From an uncultured Selenomonadaceae bacterium (GTDB lineage Bacteria > Bacillota > Negativicutes > Selenomonadales > Selenomonadaceae): DNA of 15,915 nucleotides. Where the stretch lies: positions 1 through 15,915 of the forward strand of contig CATYZV010000011.1 in NCBI GenBank assembly GCA_958415865.1, written 5' to 3'. Position 1 is the stretch's first letter; the number at the start of each line of letters is the position of its first letter. Below are positions 6,615 through 13,760 of the stretch, piece by piece. Under the pieces are notes generated by a model. That model had not been told where the DNA came from and did no database searches. It worked only from the letters and a program-made list of their open reading frames with translations. Made by a program: the position numbers and the translations under genes.

Positions 6615-7373
6615 CTATTCAATTAGCACACCTAAATTTTTATACCGTTTTTTCTCTTTTTCGGAAACTCCGTCGTCCATTACGAGGATATCGACGGCAC
6701 TTAGCGGAAAGATCTGCTTTTTAGACTGCTTGTTGAGCTTGCCTGAATCCATCACTGCGACAACTTGTTTGGCATGAGCAGCCAATACCTGCATGACACC
6801 GATTTCAAAGAAACGGAAATCAGTGTAGCCCATCGTATCATTTACGGCATTTATGGAAAGGAATGCGCAGTCCAAATTATAGCCGGCAAATTCAGTTTCA
6901 CACGTGTGCCCGTAAGTGGAGCGTTCCATCGGGTCGAGAGTTCCACCGACAAGTATGGTGTGGAGCGAGGTATTCTGCATCAGCACGGAAGCTGCGGCTA
7001 GATTGTTAGTGATGACGGTCAAATCCGAAAAACGCTTGATTAGTTCCTGTGCCAGTACGGTAGTCGTCGTACCGGAATTGAGTGCTATGACCATGCCGGG
7101 GCGGATGAAGCGGAGTGCCTTTAATGCCGCCTGCCGTTTTTCATTGAGGCGTAGTATCTCCCGCCCGCTGAAGTGTGATATCGCGGCCAGTGTTTCCGGC
7201 AGGCACGCTCCGCCGCGCACGTATTTTATAAGGCCCGACTGCTCCATGCTCTTTAAATCTCGACGCACAGTGTCGAGCGATACATGGAGCTGCTCGGATA
7301 AATCGCTGATCTTTACGCTTGCCCCCAGCTGGAGCTGCTGGAGAATAAATTCTACTCTTTCTGTATACAGCAT
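6615..7373 (-). CDS. DeoR/GlpR-family transcriptional regulator
   Basis: A 252-residue repressor of the DeoR family. An N-terminal winged helix-turn-helix (about residues 4-57) includes the characteristic VSLDTVRRDLKSMEQSGLI and YVRGGA. The C-terminal sugar-phosphate-isomerase-like sensor (about 75-230) has NSGTTTTVLAQEL, VITNNLAAA, VGGTLD and AVMDSGKLNK. These proteins usually repress a neighbouring sugar or alcohol pathway and respond to a phosphorylated metabolite. The gene lies 39 bases after an unknown membrane-protein gene on the same strand and is followed by a terminator and then the alcohol dehydrogenase gene, its likeliest target (inference). A GGAGG site precedes the ATG. The ligand cannot be read from the sequence. 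Confidence 0.92.
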   Translation of the reverse strand: MLYTERVEFILQQLQLGASVKISDLSEQLHVSLDTVRRDLKSMEQSGLIKYVRGGACLPETLAAISHFSGREILRLNEKRQAALKALRFIRPGMVIALNSGTTTTVLAQELIKRFSDLTVITNNLAAASVLMQNTSLHTILVGGTLDPMERSTYGHTCETEFAGYNLDCAFLSINAVNDTMGYTDFRFFEIGVMQVLAAHAKQVVAVMDSGKLNKQSKKQIFPLSAVDILVMDDGVSEKEKKRYKNLGVLIE

Positions 7374-7412
7374 TAGACTGTTTTCCTCCGAAGTTTTGAA
7401 GTTTCTAAGATA

Positions 7413-8525
7413 TTATTCTACTGTAGGCATAAACAGAGCCGGCATATCGTTGATAGTGTCTCTTACTTTCTGCTCCGTTTCCATAGCACGCTCATGCAGT
7501 CTTGCCGCCTCATTTAGCTTTGCTGCACTGCCGCTGTTGATGCCGTCAGCGTATTTTTGCCAAGCCTGAATGCTGTAGGAAGCACTGTCCATGCGCAGCT
7601 CATGCAGATGACGCGCGCCGCGCGGTATCTGGCTGCTGCTGAGATAGTTGTACCATTCTTGATAAGCAGGAATTATGCGCTGCTCGATAAAGGCTTTGAT
7701 AAGTGCTTTCTGCCCGTCAGACGGATTGGCATACAACCCTTCTGCTAGCACAGTAAATTCCACTTGCAGTTCCTTAAAACGCGCATTGCTGTGTGCAAGA
7801 TCCTCCTGCGTGCCGGCTAGATACGTCCGGATATCCGTGCGGTATAAATCAGAGATCTGCTGCAAATATTCCTGATAATTGCTGATGCCCGTAATGCGCC
7901 ATACACCGTCATCACCCTGAGTCATATTCAGCTGCAGATCAAAGCCCGTATCGGTGTATTTGTCAGCCACTGCCATCACAGCAGAAGCTGTGCCGTCGTC
8001 CGTTTTTTCTATGGATTTTATCTCTTTAAAAGAGGTATTGAACAGCAGCGAGCGATTGATCAATTCAGTGTAGTCGATGCCGAGCTGGCGGCCCTGCAGC
8101 ATGGAGTCAGTGCCGAACTTCTGCCAGCTGCCCGTCTGGATGTACTTGTCTATGGCAGATACCGTGCCCTCTGTCAGTATCGGTTCAATCGTCGCGTAAA
8201 AATTCTTGTAGATAGTATGCTCCTGCTCGCTGTAAATCTTATCGTTGGCAAAGATATCTTCTGTCAATATCTTGTAATTGGGCGGCAGGAGCGTCTTAAA
8301 ATCCACGTATTTGTGAATCGTATCTACATCACGCTCTTCAAATGCGGTTTTAAGCTCATTCAATGTGTATTCCGGCGAGTGTGTATGCCGATAGTACAAA
8401 TAACTGCCGATTCCGGCAATAACGGCGATAATTAAAATCAGCAGCATAAAACAGCCGATGCGCTGCTGCCTGCGCCGTGCAGCACGCCTTCTTGCAACAG
8501 TGCGCTGCCATTTATCTTCGTTCAT
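7413..8525 (-). CDS. single-pass membrane protein of unknown function
   Basis: I do not recognise a named family. From the ATG at 8525 the protein has 370 residues: a very Arg-rich start (residues 7-22), one membrane segment (about 23-45), then an extracytoplasmic part by the positive-inside rule. Residues about 50-210 (SPEYTLNELKTAFEERDVDTIHKYVDF... to DGVWRITGI) resemble the DUF2939 type of fold, weakly. The rest is helical, acidic and Gln-rich, without cysteines or an obvious active site. An upstream in-frame ATG at 8585 would add 20 residues, but it lies within the -35 box of a good promoter, so 8525 is preferred; it has a GGAG site. The gene may be co-transcribed with the deoR-like gene 39 bases downstream. 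Function unknown. Confidence 0.8.
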   Translation of the reverse strand: MNEDKWQRTVARRRAARRRQQRIGCFMLLILIIAVIAGIGSYLYYRHTHSPEYTLNELKTAFEERDVDTIHKYVDFKTLLPPNYKILTEDIFANDKIYSEQEHTIYKNFYATIEPILTEGTVSAIDKYIQTGSWQKFGTDSMLQGRQLGIDYTELINRSLLFNTSFKEIKSIEKTDDGTASAVMAVADKYTDTGFDLQLNMTQGDDGVWRITGISNYQEYLQQISDLYRTDIRTYLAGTQEDLAHSNARFKELQVEFTVLAEGLYANPSDGQKALIKAFIEQRIIPAYQEWYNYLSSSQIPRGARHLHELRMDSASYSIQAWQKYADGINSGSAAKLNEAARLHERAMETEQKVRDTINDMPALFMPTVE

Positions 8526-8561
8526 AATCTCTATGCTCCATCTATTGCTATTTCTAAATAG

Positions 8562-8590
8562 ATTATACACAGCATGAGGACTCATTTCAA
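8562..8590 (-). promoter_or_regulatory. promoter of the membrane-protein gene
   Basis: On the minus strand: TTGAAA (8585-8590), exactly 17 bases, then a perfect TATAAT (8562-8567). It lies about 37 bases before the preferred start codon and rules out the upstream ATG. Confidence 0.75.
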
Positions 8591-8639
8591 TCTAAAACAG
8601 TCTGTGCAAGCAATGTAATCGACTTAACAAATTAAGTAT

Positions 8640-8660
8640 TTTACATGAAATAAATGTAAA
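8640..8660. repeat. 7-bp inverted repeat upstream of the trp promoter
   Basis: TTTACAT-GAAATAA-ATGTAAA is a perfect inverted repeat ending 15 bases before the -35 box of the trp promoter. It could be a protein-binding site in the divergent control region. The sequence is AT-rich, so chance is possible. Confidence 0.3.
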
Positions 8661-8675
8661 GTTTACAAAAAAACA

Positions 8676-8704
8676 TTGACATTTATTTTTCCGTGTGCAA
8701 TAAT
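8676..8704 (+). promoter_or_regulatory. promoter of the trp operon
   Basis: Perfect -35 TTGACA (8676-8681), a 17-base spacer and an extended -10 TGCAATAAT (AATAAT at 8699-8704). An alternative -10 is TAATAT at 8701-8706. It lies about 45 bases before the T-box core. Confidence 0.7.
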
Positions 8705-8750
8705 ATGAGAAAATGATTTGAAAAATTCAATACCTGCCTTTTAAACTTAT

Positions 8751-9067
8751 GAGGTGGAGATAAAAATACGAGATGCACTTACAGAGAGCGGACGGTGCTG
8801 AAAGTTCCGCAGTACGCAGCGTATTAAATGGACCACTGAGGGTGCGGTCAACGGATGGGCACAGCCTGCCAAGTATTCTGCAACGCAGCGTCGGCGTTAA
8901 CGGCGAGGGATATGACAGTATCCTATAAAGAGGGAGCAATCCAAACAAGGTGGTACCGCGAGTTTATATGAAGTAAAGCGGCTTTATGCCGTTGTGATAT
9001 ATACCCGTCCTTGATGTCAAAGCAGCTGCATTTAAGTGCAGTTTTAGACATCGAGGGCGGGTATTTT
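8751..9067 (+). ncRNA. T-box leader specific for tRNA-Trp
   Basis: A cis-acting tRNA sensor in the trp mRNA leader. Stem I carries the AGAGAG motif (about 8780) and the distal GGTGCTGAAAG elements. The specifier codon is TGG (8829-8831) in the context AAATGGACC, matching tryptophan. A stem III hairpin GGATA-TGACAG-TATCC is at 8908-8923. The conserved T-box AAGGTGGTACCGCG is at 8947-8960, where AAGG can pair with CCTT at 9009-9012 to form the antiterminator. Without uncharged tRNA-Trp, the terminator at 9002-9067 should form and stop transcription. It controls the small ORF and trpE through trpA. Confidence 0.93.
9002..9067 (+). terminator. T-box regulated intrinsic terminator
   Basis: The arms TACCCGTCCTTGATGTC (9002-9018) and GACATCGAGGGCGGGTA (9047-9063) form a long stem. 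A small inner hairpin sits in the loop (CTGCA at 9026 with TGCAG at 9037), and a T-run follows. The 5' arm includes the CCTT used by the alternative antiterminator, so the two folds exclude each other. Confidence 0.9.
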
Positions 9068-9099
9068 TAGTTTAAGGATACCAAAGGAGGCCCTGCATC

Positions 9100-9240
9100 A
9101 TGAAAAATTTTAAAACGAAGATAAATGATATTCCTACGTATATTGTGCCTGAGACCTGCGCACAGCCTTATTTGTACAAGGCCGCGCAGATGCTCTGCAG
9201 TGTGGGCTTGACAGTGATGTTCGGCAGGGAGGAAGAATAA
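9100..9240 (+). CDS. 46-residue small protein of unknown function, upstream of trpE
   Basis: A small ORF with an excellent AAAGGAGG site 9 bases before its ATG. Its TAA directly abuts the trpE ATG, and the trpE ribosome binding site (AGGGAGGAA, 9226-9234) lies inside its last codons. Translation of the two should be coupled. The product begins MKNFKTKINDIPTYIVPETC, has cysteines at 20 and 33, a mildly hydrophobic second half and an acidic end (GREEE). It has no tryptophan, so it is not a Trp-codon attenuation peptide, and it lacks the paired CxxC motifs of the T-box-controlled anti-TRAP protein of Bacillus. I do not recognise it. It may be a real small protein, a coupling leader, or a remnant. 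Confidence 0.6.
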   Translation: MKNFKTKINDIPTYIVPETCAQPYLYKAAQMLCSVGLTVMFGREEE

Positions 9241-10725
9241 ATGTACAAACCTAGCTTAGACGATTTGAAACAGTATGCAAGCAAATACGATATAGTGCCT
9301 GTCTGCAAGGAAATATTCTCGGATGTGCGCACGCCGATAGCCGTGCTCAGAGCATTGAAGACTGTCAGCTCACACACTTATCTGTTGGAAAGTGCTGAAA
9401 ACAATGAGCAGTGGGGCCGCTACTCTTTTTTGGGATTCAATCCCAGCTTGGAAATATCGTGCAAGAACCATCAGATGACGATCAAGGGAGCTACGACTTT
9501 ATCTTTTAAGACAGACGATCCCAATGCTGAAATCAGGAAGATACTCAGCGAATACAAAAGCCCGAAATTCGATTTTCTGCCTACCTTCACCGGCGGCTTG
9601 GTCGGTTACTTTGCTTATGAATACATACGCTACAGCGAACCGCGCCTCAATTTTATCGATGAAGAAGACGATTCTTCCGTCAATGATGTGGACTTGATGC
9701 TGTTCGACAAGGTGATTGCATTCGACCATTACAAGAAAAAAATCGTGCTGATAGTCAACATCCGCACAGATGACTTAGAGCACAATTACAATAAGGCGCA
9801 GCGCGAATTAGATGAATTGGCTGACCTCGTAGCACACGGAAAGCCGTGCAAAATTGAAAAGGGCGAGCTGCTGTCCGATTTTAGAGCAGAGTTTACAGCT
9901 CAGGAATACTGTGATGTCGTCAGAAAGACGCAGCATTACATCAAAGAAGGCGACATCTTTCAGGCGGTGCCGTCCAATCGCCGCGAAGCCGACTTCAAAG
10001 GCAGCCTGCTCAATGCTTATCGCGTACTGCGCACGCTCAATCCTTCTCCGTATATGTTCTATCTGAGCGGCCGCCATATGGAATTGACCGGAGCTTCTCC
10101 GGAAACGCTCGTAAAGCTGCAAGGCGACAAGCTGATGACATTCCCTATCGCAGGCACGGAGCCGCGCGGCAGGACACCCGAAGAAGATATCGCATTGGAA
10201 AAGAAGCTGCTGCACGATGAAAAGGAATTGGCAGAACACAATATGCTCGTCGATCTGGGACGCAATGACCTGGGCAGAATAAGCGAATTCGGTTCAGTCA
10301 AAGTAGAAGCACTGCATGTGATAGAACGCTTTTCGCACGTCATGCACATATGCTCCACCGTTACCGGCAAGATAAAGCCGGAGTACGATGCACTCGATGC
10401 TATTTCAGCGACGCTGCCGGCAGGCACGCTCTCTGGTGCGCCCAAGATAAGAGCGATTGAGATTCTGCACGAGCTGGAACGCAGTCCGCGCGGCATCTAT
10501 GGCGGTGCTGTCGGCTACCTCGACTTCTCCGGCAATATGGATGTGTGCATAGGCATCCGCATGGCAGTGGCAAAAAAAGGCAAAGTATACGTCCGCACCG
10601 GCGGCGGCGTGGTAAAAGACAGCGTGCCGGAACACGAAAATCAGGAATGTATCAATAAGGCTAAGTCGATGATAGTGGCAATTACTAGAGCTCAGGGGGT
10701 AAATGATTATGATATTGCTGATTGA
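9241..10725 (+). CDS. trpE: anthranilate synthase component I
   Basis: The chorismate-binding subunit (494 residues), which makes anthranilate from chorismate with ammonia supplied by the TrpG domain; first step of tryptophan synthesis. An N-terminal domain carries the feedback-binding motif LLES (48-51), so inhibition by tryptophan is probably kept. The chorismate domain (about 220-485) shows NPSPYMFYL (267-275), ELTGASPE, FPIAGTEPRG (301-310), HNMLVDLGRNDLGR and LPAGTLSGAPKIRA. Small departures are GTEPRG where GTRPRG is usual, and SNRRE and TGGGVVKDSVPE variants, none obviously inactivating. The start abuts the small upstream ORF and has AGGGAGG 8 bases before it. It overlaps trpGD by 17-23 bases, so translation is likely coupled. 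Confidence 0.97.
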   Translation: MYKPSLDDLKQYASKYDIVPVCKEIFSDVRTPIAVLRALKTVSSHTYLLESAENNEQWGRYSFLGFNPSLEISCKNHQMTIKGATTLSFKTDDPNAEIRKILSEYKSPKFDFLPTFTGGLVGYFAYEYIRYSEPRLNFIDEEDDSSVNDVDLMLFDKVIAFDHYKKKIVLIVNIRTDDLEHNYNKAQRELDELADLVAHGKPCKIEKGELLSDFRAEFTAQEYCDVVRKTQHYIKEGDIFQAVPSNRREADFKGSLLNAYRVLRTLNPSPYMFYLSGRHMELTGASPETLVKLQGDKLMTFPIAGTEPRGRTPEEDIALEKKLLHDEKELAEHNMLVDLGRNDLGRISEFGSVKVEALHVIERFSHVMHICSTVTGKIKPEYDALDAISATLPAGTLSGAPKIRAIEILHELERSPRGIYGGAVGYLDFSGNMDVCIGIRMAVAKKGKVYVRTGGGVVKDSVPEHENQECINKAKSMIVAITRAQGVNDYDIAD

Positions 10726-12313
10726 TAATTACGACAGCTTTTCTTACAATCTGTATCAGCTGATCGGCTCACTCAATCCTGACATAAAAGTCATCCGCAA
10801 CGATGAATTGACCGTAAAGGAAATAGAAGCACTCCACCCTGATAAGATCATCCTCTCTCCCGGCCCCGGCCGCCCGTGCGACTCCGGCGTATGCGAAGCG
10901 GTCATCCGATATTTTAAAGATAAAATACCTATCTTAGGCGTATGCTTAGGTCATCAGGCCATTGCAGAAGTGTTCGGAGCGACTGTTTCTTACGCCAAGT
11001 CGATAATGCACGGCAAGCAGAGCCGAATCAAGGTAGTACACAAGTCGCCGCTCTTGGAGGGCATGGGCAGTGAATTTGACGGTGCGCGCTACCATTCACT
11101 GGCAGTTATCGCCGATACAGTGCCGGCTGAACTGATCGTAACGGCACAGACAGACGACGGCGAAGTAATGGCACTGCAGCACGCCAAATACCCGGTCTAC
11201 GGCTTGCAGTTTCATCCGGAATCTATTTTGACACCGCAGGGCAGAATCATACTGAAAAATTTTCTCGATTTAAAATACAACAGACAGGCGGGGATATCGA
11301 TGATAAAAGATGCTATATACGAATTGGTAAACGGCAAAGACCTCAGCTTTGACATGGCAAAGCAGGCTATGAATGAAATCATGAGCGGCGAAGCAACGAA
11401 TGCACAGATCGGCGGTTTCTTGTCGGCACTGCGTCTCAAAGGCGAAACGATCGACGAAATCACGGCTTCAGCACAGGTGATGCGCGAAAAATGCACAATG
11501 GTGCAGCATGACTGCGATGTGCTGGAAATAGTCGGCACGGGCGGCGATGAAGCCAATACCTTCAATATCTCCACCACGGCAGGCATCGTCGTAGCAGCAG
11601 GCGGAGTTGCAGTGGCAAAGCACGGCAACCGCAGCGTATCGAGCAAATGCGGCGCAGCTGACTGCCTCGAAGCACTTGGCGTAAACTTAAATCTCGATGC
11701 TGCTAAAGATGCCGAAATGATCAAAAAAGCGGGCATCTGCTTCATGTTCGCACCGGTTTACCACAGTTCTATGAAATACGCTGCTCCGGTGCGCCGTGAA
11801 CTGGGCATACGCACCATATTCAACATCCTCGGCCCGCTTGCCAATCCTGCCGGCGCGACGATACAGCTCATGGGCGTATACGATGAAGCTCTTGTAGAAC
11901 CGCTGGCAAAAGTACTCTCCAATCTCGGCGTAAAGCGCGGTGCAGTAGTGCATGGCAATGACGGTCTCGATGAAATAACCGCCTGCACCAAGACGCTCGT
12001 CTGTGAAATCGACAACAGAAAATTCACAACGTATACGCTCGACCCGCAGGATTACGGCATGGCGTATGCAGATAAAGCAGAACTCGTCGGCGGCGACAAG
12101 ATGCTCAATGCGCAGATAACGCGCGATATCCTCGCAGGCAGAGAAACGGGCGGCAAGCGCAATGCCGTGCTCTTGAATGCCGGCATGAGCCTGCATCTTG
12201 CCAAACCTGAACTGAGCATCGCCGACGGCATCAAACTGGCAGCAGATCTCATCGACTCCGGCAAAGCAGCACAGAAACTGGATGAGTTCGTCAAGTATTC
12301 AAATGAAGTCTGA
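10709..12313 (+). CDS. trpGD: fused anthranilate synthase glutamine amidotransferase and anthranilate phosphoribosyltransferase
   Basis: A bifunctional enzyme of about 534 residues. The N-terminal class I glutamine amidotransferase (about 1-190) begins ILLIDNYDSF and has nucleophile Cys79 in GVCLGHQ and the His/Glu pair in QFHPES (His169, Glu171); it supplies ammonia to TrpE. The C-terminal part (about 198-534) is TrpD, which joins anthranilate to phosphoribosyl pyrophosphate; it shows IVGTGGDEANTFNIST, KHGNRSVSSKCG and NILGPLANPA. The ATG at 10709 is preferred because it is 9 bases from the GGGGG site; the ATG at 10703 would add two residues but sits only 3 bases away. At the junction an internal ATG (11300) is preceded by GGCGGGG, as if the old trpD start survives. 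The same fusion exists in E. coli. Confidence 0.96.
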   Translation: MILLIDNYDSFSYNLYQLIGSLNPDIKVIRNDELTVKEIEALHPDKIILSPGPGRPCDSGVCEAVIRYFKDKIPILGVCLGHQAIAEVFGATVSYAKSIMHGKQSRIKVVHKSPLLEGMGSEFDGARYHSLAVIADTVPAELIVTAQTDDGEVMALQHAKYPVYGLQFHPESILTPQGRIILKNFLDLKYNRQAGISMIKDAIYELVNGKDLSFDMAKQAMNEIMSGEATNAQIGGFLSALRLKGETIDEITASAQVMREKCTMVQHDCDVLEIVGTGGDEANTFNISTTAGIVVAAGGVAVAKHGNRSVSSKCGAADCLEALGVNLNLDAAKDAEMIKKAGICFMFAPVYHSSMKYAAPVRRELGIRTIFNILGPLANPAGATIQLMGVYDEALVEPLAKVLSNLGVKRGAVVHGNDGLDEITACTKTLVCEIDNRKFTTYTLDPQDYGMAYADKAELVGGDKMLNAQITRDILAGRETGGKRNAVLLNAGMSLHLAKPELSIADGIKLAADLIDSGKAAQKLDEFVKYSNEV

Positions 12314-12326
12314 TGAGGTGCAGCAA

Positions 12327-13727
12327 GTGATATTAGATGAAATTGCAGCTAGGACGCGCGTGCGCGTCGATGAACAAAAAGCTCAAAAGCCTCTGGAACA
12401 GGTAAAGCGCGAAGCTCTCGCGCTGCCTGCCGATACAGGCTTTCCTTTTGAAAAAGCACTGCGCGCGCAGGATATAAACTTTATCTGCGAAGTGAAGAAA
12501 GCCTCGCCTTCTAAAGGCGTTATCGCACAGCATTTTCCTTATCTGGACATAGCAAAAGAATACGAAATAGCCGGAGCAAGTGCCATTTCTGTACTGACTG
12601 AACCGTATTATTTCCTAGGCTCAGACAAGTACCTGAAAGAAATAGCAGAAGCCGTCGATATCCCTGTACTGCGCAAGGATTTCACCATAGACGAATATCA
12701 GATTTACGAAGCAAAAATACTGGGAGCCTCGGCAATTCTCCTAATCTGCGCCATACTGACCGCCGATCAGCTGCAAAACTATCGGAAACTGGCAGACAGC
12801 TTGGGTCTTTCCTGCTTAGTTGAAGCACATGATGAAAATGAAATAAAGATGGCTATAGACTGCGGCGCACGCATCATCGGGGTCAACAACCGCAATTTAA
12901 AGAACTTCACCGTCGATGAAGCAAACAGCCTGCGCTTGCGCTCTCTGGTTCCCAAAGATATAATCTTTGTGTCGGAAAGCGGCATGAAGACGGCTGAAGA
13001 TATCCAAAAGCTGCGCGATGCCGATGTCAACGCCGCTCTAATAGGCGAAACACTCATGCGCGCTTCAGATAAGGTCATGGCACTGCACGATCTGTACGGT
13101 GCAGCCGGCAGAACTCAGATAAAGCTGTGCGGCATCAGGCGTATGCAGGATGTGCGCTATTTAAATGACTATCAGCCGGATTACATGGGCTTTATCTTTG
13201 CCGGAACGAGCCGCCGCTACGTCAACGGAGCTCAGGCAGAAGAACTGGCAACGTACGCCAGCCCCTATATAAAAAAAGTCGGCGTATTCGTCGATGAACA
13301 GCCTGCCGTCATAGCAAACCTCGTGCGCAATGTACCGCTGGATATAGTGCAGCTGCACGGAGATGAAGACGAAGCCATGATACAGCAGATAAAAGAGCTG
13401 ACCGGCGTGCCCGTCTGGAAAGCCGTCCGCGTCAAATCAGCAGAGGACGTAAAGCGATGGTGCAATAGCTCGGCAGATATGCTGCTGTTCGATGCCTACG
13501 ATCCCGATCAGAGCGGCGGTACGGGAAAATCGTTCAACTGGAAGCTGCTGCGCGGCGTGAAGCGTCCTTTCATGCTGGCAGGAGGACTAAATATCAAAAA
13601 CGTAGCCCGTGCCATCCGCACCTGCAAGCCTTACGGAGTGGATATATCGAGCGGCATTGAAACAGATTTCGTCAAAGATAAAGAAAAGATCCGAAACATC
13701 ATGATGACCATTCGCAAGGTACAATGA
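12327..13727 (+). CDS. trpCF: fused indole-3-glycerol phosphate synthase and phosphoribosylanthranilate isomerase
   Basis: A bifunctional enzyme carrying out the two steps after TrpD. From the GTG at 12327 it has 466 residues. The TrpC barrel (about 1-255) has CEVKKASPSKG (Glu55, Lys57), LRKDFTIDEYQ (Lys117), LVEAH (Glu166) and GVNNRNL. The TrpF barrel (about 262-466) has KLCGI with catalytic Cys268 and LLFDAYDPDQSGGTGKSFNW with catalytic Asp389. I chose GTG because a GAGGTG site lies 6 bases before it and the protein then starts ILDEIAARTRVRV, as TrpC proteins do. The in-frame ATGs at 12282 and 12303 lie within trpGD and lack such a site. It begins 13 bases after the trpGD stop. E. coli has the same fusion order. 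Confidence 0.95.
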   Translation: MILDEIAARTRVRVDEQKAQKPLEQVKREALALPADTGFPFEKALRAQDINFICEVKKASPSKGVIAQHFPYLDIAKEYEIAGASAISVLTEPYYFLGSDKYLKEIAEAVDIPVLRKDFTIDEYQIYEAKILGASAILLICAILTADQLQNYRKLADSLGLSCLVEAHDENEIKMAIDCGARIIGVNNRNLKNFTVDEANSLRLRSLVPKDIIFVSESGMKTAEDIQKLRDADVNAALIGETLMRASDKVMALHDLYGAAGRTQIKLCGIRRMQDVRYLNDYQPDYMGFIFAGTSRRYVNGAQAEELATYASPYIKKVGVFVDEQPAVIANLVRNVPLDIVQLHGDEDEAMIQQIKELTGVPVWKAVRVKSAEDVKRWCNSSADMLLFDAYDPDQSGGTGKSFNWKLLRGVKRPFMLAGGLNIKNVARAIRTCKPYGVDISSGIETDFVKDKEKIRNIMMTIRKVQ

Positions 13728-13760
13728 TTGAATTAATTTTAAATAGAAAGGTGCAATACA

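Noticed and set aside
8526..8585. Longer N-terminus (20 residues) of the unknown membrane protein
   Set aside because: The upstream ATG falls in the -35 box of the gene's own promoter, so it would not be on the transcript.
12282..12326. Upstream ATG starts for trpCF
   Set aside because: They lie within the end of trpGD and lack a spaced ribosome binding site. The GTG at 12327 has GAGGTG at the right distance and gives the normal TrpC N-terminus.
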